From positions 1-15,058 of the forward strand of contig CAYSLJ010000166.1 in the NCBI GenBank assembly GCA_964431735.1: a stretch of DNA of 15,058 bases. The letters are read 5' to 3'. The stretch is from CALARM01 sp964431735 (lineage in GTDB: Bacteria; Vulcanimicrobiota; SpSt-956; JAKJGF01). Under the pieces are notes generated by a model that worked only from the letters and a program-made list of their open reading frames with translations, did not search any database and was not told the origin of the DNA. Both the position numbers and the translations under genes were made by a program. Every line of letters begins with the position of its first letter. Positions within the stretch are counted from its first letter, which is position 1. Shown piece after piece: positions 1 through 6,391 of this stretch.

Positions 1-52
1 GCCTCACCCACCGGAAGGGTGTAGAATAAATATTACTTTTCGGATAGGTTCT
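1..52 (-). repeat. MITE-like arm, inverted copy of the arm at 14792-14843
   Basis: This segment is the exact reverse complement of 14792-14843, a perfect 52-base match, so the two copies face each other across about 14.7 kb. Its inner end reads acttttcggataggttct, which also occurs with one change at 14985-15002. It looks like one arm of the same small element that is complete at the right end of the window. The rest of this copy would lie left of the window. No transposase is visible next to it. Confidence 0.85.
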
Positions 53-64
53 TATTAGAATTTA

Positions 65-126
65 AGTGAGTAGTGAGTATAAGTGGATTTTTCCATTCAC
101 TACTCACCACTCACTATTCACTCATT
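65..126. repeat. Heptamer hairpin repeat (GTGAGTA / TACTCAC family)
   Basis: Tandem GTGAGTA-type units (about 65-80) are followed by their reverse complement as CACTACTCACCACTCACT-type units (about 98-124). The inner sequence around ggatttttcc can continue the stem. The result is a long imperfect hairpin built from 7-base units. It starts just after the MITE arm. The same unit family recurs at 1507-1560 and 4125-4146. Confidence 0.8.
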
Positions 127-138
127 AATTATGGATTT

Positions 139-611
139 TTATGAAACTAACAGGCATGGCCGAAGTTATTCTTCTCGCCACAGGTGACTATTATCATATA
201 AACTATAATTTCTTTCAAACTTATTGTTTCTATAAAGAAATATAATATATATTACATGTGGCAAAAAAGTTCCAGACATGTTCCAAATATTCTAAAACTA
301 TATCTTTTACTGCCTGTCAAATATTTATATCACTACATGCTGTATTTTTGTAAATATTTTTGTGAGAAATTTTCAGTGTAATACCGGCCGGGTAGAGCAA
401 TATATTTTATTCACTGTAAGCCAGAAGGATTTTTATTGATATGATAGAATTCAACTCTCAAATCTATAAATGTGTTATGGGAAAGATCTCTATATAATGG
501 AATATTATCATAGAAGCGAACAGCCCTTCCGAAGGGGTAAGATTTGCATTTATAGTCTCTGACGGTGCACCGGTAGAGTTTATAGAGATAAAGGACATAT
601 ATAGTGACTGA
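139..611 (+). pseudogene. Possible decayed VOC/glyoxalase-like gene
   Basis: Two separated stretches read like protein. The ATG at 139 opens MKLTGMAEVILLATG, similar to the first strand of vicinal-oxygen-chelate (glyoxalase/bleomycin-resistance) proteins. It runs only 34 codons to a TAA. A second open stretch in another part of the segment, about 498-611, ends with VRFAFIVSDGAPVEFIEIKD, which resembles the last strands of the same fold. That stretch follows an in-frame TAA at 495-497 and has no usual start codon. The AT-rich middle (about 240-420) shows no coding look. The TGA at 609-611 overlaps the GTG start of the transketolase subunit, as in translationally coupled genes. Linking the two ends to one ancestral gene is inference from short sequence. 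The alternative is noncoding leader DNA with chance open frames. Nothing else is recognised between 127 and 603. Confidence 0.3.
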
Positions 612-1527
612 AGATCTGGAATACATAAAAAAAACAGCGGCCGGCATAAGATGCCGTGTCCTTGAACATACAGTTAGAAATAACGGAGGTTACCTGAGCC
701 AGGCCTGTTCATCTGCAGAAATTCTGGCAACTCTTTACCTGAAAGTTATGAATTCAGGCTCTGTCCATTATCCTCTGAAGCCTTCATCTTTCCCGGGAGT
801 ACCCGGCCCGGATAATTCGCAATATTTTACAGGAGCCATTTATAATGGCCCGAAACATAGCGATTTTGATCGTTTCTTTCTTTCTCCTTCACAGTATTCC
901 CTTGTTCTTTATGCCACACTCATTGAAACAGGCAGAATGTCTCCTGACGGTCTTGACCATTTTAATAAAGACGGCAGCGTTGTAGAAATGATAGGGGCAG
1001 AACATTCTCCCGGCATGGAAGTAATGAGCGGATCCCTGGGGCAGGGAATAAGTCAGGCAGCAGGAATTGCCATGGCAAGAAAATTTCACGAAGAAAAAGG
1101 AAGAAATTTTATATTTATGTCAGACGGAGAATTTCAGATAGGGCAGGTATGGGAAGCACTTCAGTCCATGGCTTTTTATAAATTGGATAATATTATTATT
1201 TATGTGGATATAAACGGATTTCAATGTGACGGGAAAATGACCTCCGTTATGAATATTGAACCACTTGAACAGAGGCTGGAAGCCTTTGGCATGAAGGTTT
1301 CTCGAATAGACGGTCATAATATAGAAGAACTTCTGTCACATGCAGACATCAATCATAAAGAAAAACCTCTGGTAATACTCTGTGATACCTGCCCCTGTAA
1401 AGATATTCCCTTATTAAAAGCAAGATATCCGAAATTTCATTATCTGAGATTTAACAGTGAAGAAGAAAGAACAGCATATAGAGAGTTTCTTATGGAAATG
1501 CAGAGGGAGGTGAGTCGTGAGACGTGA
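604..1527 (+). CDS. Transketolase, N-terminal (ThDP-binding) subunit
   Basis: This 307-residue protein is the N-terminal half of a split transketolase; the C-terminal half is the next gene. Together they should move a two-carbon ketol unit between sugar phosphates using thiamine diphosphate and a divalent metal, in the cytoplasm. The cofactor motif is clear: MSDGEFQIGQVWEAL (172-186) through VDINGFQCDG (201-210) matches the GDG...N signature with Ser replacing the first Gly. GSLGQG (143-148) is the usual family motif. The active-site signature SKGH of ordinary transketolases reads SPSQ here (94-97), and the usual GHP segment is replaced by IGAEHSPG (130-137). An extra stretch (about 55-88) precedes it. 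These changes suggest an unusual substrate. The GTG start is supported by aaagga at 590-595. The last residues (about REVSRET) and the stop are encoded by the start of a heptamer repeat. Family is secure; substrate is unknown. Confidence 0.9.
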   Translation: MTEDLEYIKKTAAGIRCRVLEHTVRNNGGYLSQACSSAEILATLYLKVMNSGSVHYPLKPSSFPGVPGPDNSQYFTGAIYNGPKHSDFDRFFLSPSQYSLVLYATLIETGRMSPDGLDHFNKDGSVVEMIGAEHSPGMEVMSGSLGQGISQAAGIAMARKFHEEKGRNFIFMSDGEFQIGQVWEALQSMAFYKLDNIIIYVDINGFQCDGKMTSVMNIEPLEQRLEAFGMKVSRIDGHNIEELLSHADINHKEKPLVILCDTCPCKDIPLLKARYPKFHYLRFNSEEERTAYREFLMEMQREVSRET

Positions 1528-1645
1528 GTGGTGGGTAGTGAGTGGTGAAAAGTGAAGCGTGAAGAGCAGGGGCGAACCACTACCGGTGAAAACACGCGTC
1601 ACGCGTCACGCGTTACGCGTCACGATTATAACGCATCACGCATCA
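1507..1645. repeat. Compound heptamer repeat between the transketolase halves
   Basis: Positions 1507-1568 carry degenerate GTGAGTN units. Positions 1590-1645 carry ACGCGTC/ACGCGTT units decaying into ACGCATC. Because CACG runs answer the earlier CGTG runs, the two halves can pair as a large imperfect hairpin. The repeat begins inside the end of the first subunit gene and runs to the ATG of the second, filling the whole 118-base gap. Confidence 0.8.
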
Positions 1646-2647
1646 ATGGAAATACTTTCGAGAGTTCACGCAAAAAACCTTGTAGAATGGGCGAAATTAA
1701 GGTCGGAAGTCATAGTTCTTTCGGCAGATCTTACGTCTTCTACAGAAATAGATCTCTTCCGAGATGCTTATCCCGAGCGGTTTTTCTCCATGGGTATAGC
1801 AGAACAGAATATGATGAGTTTTGCCGGCGGTATGGCAAGGGAAGGATTTTCGCCATTTGTCCACACATTCGCTGTATTTCTTTACAGAAGGGCCTATGAT
1901 CAGATTGCTATGTCTGTGGCATACCCCAATCTTCCTGTAAGGATGTTCGGCTTTTTACCGGGTATAATGACTCCCGGAGGAGCTACTCACCAGGCAATTG
2001 AAGATATTTCCATTATGAGATCACTTCCTAATATGACCGTTCTGGAGTGCGGAGATGCTTCAGATGTATTATCTGTACTGGACGTTGCCCATGCCGTAAA
2101 GGGGCCTGTTTATATAAGAATGTTACGGGGAGAGATTCCCCGTATTTTTGACAGTCCCATGATTTTCGGACAGGCGAGAACTATTTCTACGGGCAATGAT
2201 ATTACAGTTCTTTCAAGCGGCATATGTACTGAAGAAGCCATGAGGGCAACAGAGGTTTTAAAGAAACATGGTATCTCTGTTCAGCATATGCATATTTCCA
2301 CTCTTAAACCATTCAATGACATGTCTGTTCTTGAGGCTATAGAGAATACAAAACACTGTGTGATTACAATGGAGAACCATACGATTATCGGCGGTCTGGG
2401 AACCATTATAGCAGAAAAAATGGCAGAAGAGGGAACAGGGAAGAAGCTTGTAAGGATTGGCCTTAAAGATACATTCGCCCACGGGGCGAGTAAAACCTAC
2501 CTTATGAGAGAATATGAAATAGATGCAATGGCCCTTATAAATACAGTGGAAAAAATCTTCAATACGTCTTTTGGTATAACAGAAAAAGATCTGAGAGAAA
2601 TATACGTAGCTCCTTTACATAGCATGTCTAAAGCAGAAGCACTTTAA
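1646..2647 (+). CDS. Transketolase, C-terminal subunit
   Basis: This 333-residue protein supplies the pyrimidine-binding and C-terminal domains of the split transketolase. MGIAEQNMMSFAGG (49-62) contains the catalytic Glu (E53) that activates thiamine diphosphate. The stretch VHTFAVFLYRRAYDQI (72-87) and GGATHQAIEDISIM (111-124, with H115) are standard for the family. The C-terminal domain follows, with TMENHTIIGGLGTIIAE (241-257). Length is normal for a C-terminal subunit. The ATG at 1646 fits the expected N-terminus. Earlier GTG codons at 1552 and 1559 would add residues encoded by heptamer repeat and are unlikely. The ATG has no visible Shine-Dalgarno sequence, because the repeat occupies the region where one should be. 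Pairing with the upstream gene is secure from content and order; the physiological substrate is not known. Confidence 0.9.
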   Translation: MEILSRVHAKNLVEWAKLRSEVIVLSADLTSSTEIDLFRDAYPERFFSMGIAEQNMMSFAGGMAREGFSPFVHTFAVFLYRRAYDQIAMSVAYPNLPVRMFGFLPGIMTPGGATHQAIEDISIMRSLPNMTVLECGDASDVLSVLDVAHAVKGPVYIRMLRGEIPRIFDSPMIFGQARTISTGNDITVLSSGICTEEAMRATEVLKKHGISVQHMHISTLKPFNDMSVLEAIENTKHCVITMENHTIIGGLGTIIAEKMAEEGTGKKLVRIGLKDTFAHGASKTYLMREYEIDAMALINTVEKIFNTSFGITEKDLREIYVAPLHSMSKAEAL

Positions 2648-2670
2648 TTGATGGAAATCTTTTATGTTCT

Positions 2671-2699
2671 CGTGACGCGTAACGCGTAACCCGTGACGG
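2671..2699. repeat. ACGCGTA heptamer repeat
   Basis: The sequence CGTGACGCGTAACGCGTAAC followed by CCGTGACGG lies just after the second transketolase gene. The first 20 bases are identical to those at 14701-14720. The trailing CCGTGACGGG gives partial self-complementarity. Confidence 0.8.
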
Positions 2700-2742
2700 G
2701 AGGAAAACGTTTATTATATGCTTGTTCTCAGTTCAGTAAAAC

Positions 2743-2936
2743 AGAGGCATTTTAATTTGACAATGTCATATTTAATAAAATAGCAATTGGCAGTTAGCAA
2801 TTAGCTGTTAGCTGTTAGCTTTCGAGTAATAACAGCTAATAGCTAATAACTATTTTATCAAAGCAGGTAATATGACAATGTCAATTTAATTATGGAAAAT
2901 TTTACACAGCAAAGCGAAAGTAGAGGCATTTTAATT
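2743..2936. repeat. Nested inverted-repeat element inside a 15-bp duplication, in the RLP leader
   Basis: The 15-mer agaggcattttaatt occurs at 2743-2757 and again at 2922-2936, directly before the probable RLP start codon. Between them are several nested inverted pairs. The outer arms contain gacaatgtca (about 2754-2773 and 2868-2887). The next pair is aataaaatag (2774-2783) and ctattttat (2850-2858). The core is of AGCTGTT-type heptamers (about 2790-2820 and 2826-2850) around a ttcgag loop. It reads as an insertion that duplicated, or was flanked by copies of, the ribosome-binding and start region. The leader also holds a five-codon ATG frame at 2872-2889. Confidence 0.7.
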
Positions 2937-4106
2937 ATGGATATCTTTACTAAAATATCTGATTATCATGTGTCGGGAGAATATTTTTCTGTTATATACA
3001 GACTGACAGGGGACGAAGCGTCTGCAATGGCTAAAGCAAAAGATATATGTCTGGAACAGACTGTTGAATTTCCCGAAGATCTTCTGACAGAATATTTTAG
3101 AGATAATATTACGGGAAAAATAATATCTTTTGATAGATATGCTGCAGAAGAAGTCTCCAGAAAAGCTGACATATTTAAAGCAGTAATAGCATACCATGTA
3201 GAAACAACGTCATTTGAGTTTACACAATTTCTGAATGTACTGTTTGGAAATATCAGCATGAAGCCCGGCATATATGTAGAATCATTTAATATTCCTGACA
3301 GGTTGCTTGAGATCTTTAAAGGGCCGAGATTCGGTGTGGCAGGACTCAGAAAATTAATGCATATAGAGAAAAGGCCTCTTCTATGTACTGCTCTTAAACC
3401 TGTGGGACTTTCCTCAGAGGGTCTGGCTTCTCTTGCTTATCAATTTGCCCTTGGAGGAATTGATATTATAAAGGACGATCATAGTATTACCAATCAGCCC
3501 TTTGCTCCGTTTGAAGAAAGAGTGACAGCCTGCGCAAAAGCTGTGGAAAAAGCAAACGGGGAAACAGGTTATAAGTCTATTTATGTGCCGAATATTACTT
3601 CCCCTGTAAAGGAGCTTTATAAAAGGGTAACATTCGCTAAAGAAGCAGGTGCCGGTGCTGTTCTTATTTCTCCCGGCCTTACTGGTTTTGACACAATGAA
3701 AGATCTTGCAGATGATGATAGATTTTTACTTCCTGTAATAAATCATCCTGCCTTTCAGGGAAGTTTTGTACTGAGTGAAAGCGGAATTTCTCATTATGCC
3801 CTCTTCGGCCAGATTGCCAGACTTTCAGGTGCAGATGCCACAATTTATCCTAATTTTGGCGGACGGTTCTCTTTCTCAAAAGGAGCATGTAAAGAAATTC
3901 TTCTGGGTTGTTCTGTTCCTATGGGCCATATAAAATCCATATTCCCCTGTCCCGGAGGGGGCATGAATTTTGAAAATATACCTGCTATGACTCAGTTTTA
4001 CGGAAATAATGTGATTTATCTTATAGGTGGAGGCATGTTCAGACACAGCAAAGATCTGGTCGAAAATGCCAGGTATTTTCGTAAATGTGTGATGCGTAAC
4101 GCGTGA
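2937..4106 (+). CDS. RuBisCO-like protein, form IV
   Basis: This 389-residue protein has the RuBisCO large-subunit fold but not its full active site, so it is a form IV RuBisCO-like protein. LEQTVEFP (39-46) replaces the usual N-terminal catalytic loop while keeping the Glu, and NVLFGN (100-105) keeps the Asn. TALKPVGLS (151-159) keeps the first active-site Lys (K154) but loses the second. IIKDDH (177-182) keeps the carbamylated Lys and the second Asp (K179, D181) but has His for Glu. VINHPAFQG (267-275) keeps one His only. The loop 6 Lys is absent: IYPNFGGRF (303-311). CPGGG (338-342) and LIGGG (362-366) keep the phosphate-binding glycines. Known RLPs act as enolases or isomerases in methionine salvage or in apionate catabolism; which applies here is unknown. 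The start at 2937 follows agagg and fits the family N-terminus. An ATG at 2892 would add 15 residues. VMRNA and the stop come from a heptamer repeat. Confidence 0.88.
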   Translation: MDIFTKISDYHVSGEYFSVIYRLTGDEASAMAKAKDICLEQTVEFPEDLLTEYFRDNITGKIISFDRYAAEEVSRKADIFKAVIAYHVETTSFEFTQFLNVLFGNISMKPGIYVESFNIPDRLLEIFKGPRFGVAGLRKLMHIEKRPLLCTALKPVGLSSEGLASLAYQFALGGIDIIKDDHSITNQPFAPFEERVTACAKAVEKANGETGYKSIYVPNITSPVKELYKRVTFAKEAGAGAVLISPGLTGFDTMKDLADDDRFLLPVINHPAFQGSFVLSESGISHYALFGQIARLSGADATIYPNFGGRFSFSKGACKEILLGCSVPMGHIKSIFPCPGGGMNFENIPAMTQFYGNNVIYLIGGGMFRHSKDLVENARYFRKCVMRNA

Positions 4107-4146
4107 CGCGCAGGGTACGCCTGTTCACGACTCACGACTCACTACT
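4090..4146. repeat. Compound heptamer repeat at the convergent gene junction
   Basis: ACGCGTA-type units (gatgcgtaacgcgtgacgcg, 4091-4110) are followed by CGACTCA/CGACTCACTACT units (about 4127-4146). The first part encodes the last residues and stop of the RLP on the plus strand. The second part supplies the TAG stop (4142-4144) of the phosphatase gene on the minus strand. It is the only sequence between the two convergent genes and may serve as a two-way transcription barrier, although no classic hairpin plus T-run is present. Confidence 0.75.
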
Positions 4147-5197
4147 TTATAAGAATAAAAAAAGATTTCTCTTCAGATGAAAATTCGTCTTTTTCCCATG
4201 GTCTGGCATATTTAAAAGAAATAACAGTTTTTCCTTTTTTTAGAGCTTTAAGTGTCCATATTTCTTTCTCTCCTGAGCCGGGAAGAAGACTATCTGTTTT
4301 TGCATACTTACAGGATATGAAGGTAACCTTTGTTTCATCTATTTCATTTAAATCCCATTTATAGCCTGTAGAAGGATTTGAAGCCAGTGTTATGGTAAAC
4401 TCGTTGCCTTCTTTAACTGTTACAGGTATAGTATCATTATTTTTCGCTTCTACATATGCTTCAGGACTATCAGACCAGTTCCCATACATAGGATTGGGTA
4501 TTATTATAAGATCCCTGCCGATTCTATTTTTTACATCTTTAAATGTATATTTTTTTATATCATATAGATCATGGGAAGAATCGCCTATTTTCATAATAAT
4601 ATGTTGGGCAGGTATATGTTCATATTCAGGATTTTTTATATTACCTTCTTCAATGTCTTTCATTCTCAATAATTTATTACTATCCTTTTCATAAGGACCT
4701 TCTCTCACCAGGCATATATCGTAATTAATACCGTATTTTTTTAATTTCATCAAGGTATTTTCTTTTAAACAACCCTGTGTGTTGCTGACAAGAATTACCT
4801 TGCCTCCCATATTTTGTACTGTTTCCGTAAATTCTATAGCACCGGGAACAGGAAAGGCTTCGTCTCTTTTATACCAGTTCATCCATTCCTTATCTGAATA
4901 ATTTTCCCCTTTTGCTTCCAGTGTTATTATATGGTTGACTGTACTGAGTATTGTGTCATCTATGTCCATAACAACACACCAGTTAATATTTTTTTCATCT
5001 TCCAGAATTTTTTTAAGATTTTCTGCTGCATTTATATAGCTCTGGTAGGTACATAATTTATATTCATCAGAACTTTTTACCCATAGAGCACCATTGCTTA
5101 ATTTTATTTTCTGATATTCATTTGCCTGTAATTTATGTATACTGAATAGTACCGGCAAAAGTAATAAAAAACATAAAAATTTATTTGTTTTCAACAT
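4142..5197 (-). CDS. Exported class B-type (HAD) acid phosphatase fused to a chagasin-like I42 protease-inhibitor domain
   Basis: This 351-residue protein joins two domains. Residues 1-25 are a signal peptide: Lys near the start, a Leu/Phe-rich core, then LQA before NE. There is no lipobox. Residues about 45-250 match the HAD acid phosphatase family (class B / lipoprotein e(P4) type): VVMDIDDT with D78, D80 and T82 is the nucleophile motif; GGKVILVSNTQG (131-142) is motif II with S138; KIGDSSHD (203-210) carries the metal-binding Asp residues. Residues about 255-351 match chagasin-type cysteine-protease inhibitors: NPSTGYKW (274-281), GSGEKEIWTLKAL (307-319) and YARPWE (330-335) correspond to the three inhibitory loops. 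The protein probably acts in the periplasm or outside the cell. The start has aaggag at good spacing. The stop comes from a heptamer repeat. I know of no described enzyme with this pairing. Each domain call is strong; the joint role is unknown. Confidence 0.88.
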   Translation of the reverse strand: MLKTNKFLCFLLLLPVLFSIHKLQANEYQKIKLSNGALWVKSSDEYKLCTYQSYINAAENLKKILEDEKNINWCVVMDIDDTILSTVNHIITLEAKGENYSDKEWMNWYKRDEAFPVPGAIEFTETVQNMGGKVILVSNTQGCLKENTLMKLKKYGINYDICLVREGPYEKDSNKLLRMKDIEEGNIKNPEYEHIPAQHIIMKIGDSSHDLYDIKKYTFKDVKNRIGRDLIIIPNPMYGNWSDSPEAYVEAKNNDTIPVTVKEGNEFTITLASNPSTGYKWDLNEIDETKVTFISCKYAKTDSLLPGSGEKEIWTLKALKKGKTVISFKYARPWEKDEFSSEEKSFFILIK

Positions 5198-5239
5198 ATT
5201 TGTAACTCCTTATATGTAATATAAAAATTATAATCCTTC

Positions 5240-5267
5240 CGTGACGCGTAACGCGTTACACGTCACG
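5240..5267. repeat. Palindromic ACGCGTA heptamer repeat
   Basis: The two 14-base halves, CGTGACGCGTAACG and CGTTACACGTCACG, are reverse complements with one mismatch. It lies between the ABC ATPase and phosphatase genes, 42 bases upstream of the phosphatase start. It could form a hairpin in the transcript or act as a protein-binding palindrome; neither is shown. Confidence 0.8.
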
Positions 5268-5276
5268 AAATGATGA

Positions 5277-5981
5277 TTACTGTAAAATTTCCTCTATATG
5301 TCCCTTCCCGTTCAGGGCAAGTAATCTGACTTTCCGGAAACATGAACAGACCATTTCTTTACTGTGGGTGGCCATAATCATAGTTTTACCTGTTTTCCCT
5401 GCAAGATTATCCAGAATAGATAAAATCTGCTGTCCCGTCTCAAAATCCAGATTTCCTGTAGGTTCGTCTGCAAGTATCAACATGGGATCATGGGATAAAG
5501 CTCTCGCAATGGCAACCCTCTGCTGCTCACCTCCCGAAAGCTGGTCAGGATAGCTTTTCCTTCTGTCTGAAAGACCTGTCTGATACAGAATTTCAAAGGC
5601 TTTTTTTTCTTCTTCTTTTCCTGTAAGACCGTTTAATTCAAGAGGTAGGAGAAGATTTTCTTCCACCGTAAGGGTTGGTATGAGATTGAAAAACTGAAAT
5701 ATAAACCCGATATGCTTCCGTCGAAAGAGTGTCCTTTCATGTTCTGACAGTCCCGTAATATTTATATTATTTATAAATACATGACCTGATGACGGTAGAT
5801 CTATACCGCAGAGAAGATTTAAAAGGGTAGACTTGCCTGAACCGCTTCTGCCTAAAAGTACTATTACTTCACCCCTGTTTACGGTTGCCGTAATGTCTCT
5901 GAGAACAGTTCTGTCAGTCTTACCTTCCAGGTAGGTTTTGGTGAGAGCCTGTAATTCTATAAAAGATTTTCCATTTATCAT
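5277..5981 (-). CDS. ABC transporter ATP-binding protein (LolD/MacB/FtsE-like)
   Basis: This 234-residue protein is a stand-alone ABC ATPase with every nucleotide-binding motif: Walker A GRSGSGKST (44-52), Q-loop Q96 in FIFQFFNLIPTLTVEENL, signature LSGGEQQRVAIARAL (148-162), Walker B LILADEP (168-174) and switch His H206. The FNLIPTLTVEEN stretch and the overall length are typical of the subfamily that pairs with FtsX/MacB-type permeases, which extrude lipoproteins, peptides or antibiotics or act as mechanotransmitters. No permease lies in the window, so its partner must be elsewhere or lost. It sits downstream of the small-protein genes and upstream of the phosphatase on the same strand. 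Unlike its neighbours it has no clear Shine-Dalgarno sequence; caggaaa lies too far upstream. The substrate cannot be told from the sequence. Confidence 0.9.
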   Translation of the reverse strand: MINGKSFIELQALTKTYLEGKTDRTVLRDITATVNRGEVIVLLGRSGSGKSTLLNLLCGIDLPSSGHVFINNINITGLSEHERTLFRRKHIGFIFQFFNLIPTLTVEENLLLPLELNGLTGKEEEKKAFEILYQTGLSDRRKSYPDQLSGGEQQRVAIARALSHDPMLILADEPTGNLDFETGQQILSILDNLAGKTGKTMIMATHSKEMVCSCFRKVRLLALNGKGHIEEILQ

Positions 5982-6011
5982 ATTTTTACTTTATTGTTTA
6001 TTTCCTGCATA

Positions 6012-6039
6012 AAAATAGAAGTGCAGGCACTTCTATTTT
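6012..6039. terminator. Perfect hairpin, possible terminator or leader element
   Basis: aaaatagaagtgc and gcacttctatttt form an uninterrupted 13-bp inverted repeat around two bases (in practice a 12-bp stem with a four-base loop). On the minus strand it lies after the small repeat-peptide gene and 31 bases before the ABC ATPase start, and the stem runs into tatttttat. It could end or attenuate transcription from the upstream small-protein genes, or act as an operator. The short T-run makes terminator status moderate. Confidence 0.55.
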
Positions 6040-6061
6040 CACTATCTATAAATAATGACTT

Positions 6062-6124
6062 CGTAATGGGTAATGCATGATGCGCGATTAAACCCGTAAC
6101 GCGTAACGCGTAACGCGTTATGAC
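6062..6124. repeat. ACGCGTA heptamer repeat
   Basis: Degenerate units (cgtaatgggtaatgcatgatgcgcg, shown here only by its ends at 6062 and 6086) lead into a clean run of GTAACGC units at 6095-6120, ending gttatgac. The repeat fills the gap between the repeat-peptide gene and the hairpin before the ABC ATPase gene. Confidence 0.75.
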
Positions 6125-6179
6125 AACTTAAAGGTATAGAAAAAATGTGAACATGTAGAGACAGGTTTATCTAAATAAT

Positions 6180-6386
6180 TTATTTTTTCTTACCTTTTTT
6201 CTCTTCATCTGGTTTTACTACCGGCGGATCGGGATTTAAAGCCGTCCATTCGCCGAGAAAATTAAAATTCTCCTTCTCTGGTTTTACTACCGGCGGATCG
6301 GGATTTAAAACGTTCCATTCACCGAGAAAATTAATTTTTTCTTTATCAAGATCCTTATTTTTATCTTCTTTTTTCTTTCTGTTCAT
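6180..6386 (-). CDS. Small charged protein with two NFLGEW..LNPDPPVVKP repeats; candidate modified-peptide precursor
   Basis: I do not recognise this protein. It is 68 residues from the chosen start (71 if the ATG at 6395 is used). It has a Lys/Asp/Glu-rich leader, two copies of an 18-residue motif, and a KKGKKK tail. The copies are NFLGEWNVLNPDPPVVKP and NFLGEWTALNPDPPVVKP, with a period of 23 residues; the DNA repeats with a 69-base period. No signal peptide, Cys or membrane segment is present. The ATG at 6386 has aaagga at nine bases, which is a better fit than the two earlier ATGs. The first of these (6395) overlaps the stop of the glycine-zipper gene, so the two are surely co-transcribed. 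A leader plus repeated cores next to radical SAM genes is the look of a RiPP precursor; a scaffold with two short binding motifs is equally possible. Confidence 0.75.
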   Translation of the reverse strand: MNRKKKEDKNKDLDKEKINFLGEWNVLNPDPPVVKPEKENFNFLGEWTALNPDPPVVKPDEEKKGKKK

Positions 6387-6391
6387 GTTCA

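Noticed and set aside
411..647. 78-codon minus-strand frame over the transketolase start
   Set aside because: It overlaps the well-supported transketolase start, lacks a binding site and resembles no family.
1507..1645. Short regular repeats that might be a CRISPR array
   Set aside because: The unit is 7 bases in tandem with inverted partners; there are no 25-40-base repeats with unique spacers and no cas genes.
1552..1899. 115-codon plus-strand frame starting at GTG 1552
   Set aside because: It starts in heptamer repeat and runs out of frame over the transketolase C-terminal subunit, with no protein-like features.
2937..4106. Genuine CO2-fixing RuBisCO
   Set aside because: The loop 6 Lys, the KDDE Glu and other catalytic residues are missing, so it is form IV.
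4107..4141. Classic two-way terminator between the convergent genes
   Set aside because: There is no stable GC stem followed by a T-run, only heptamer repeat.
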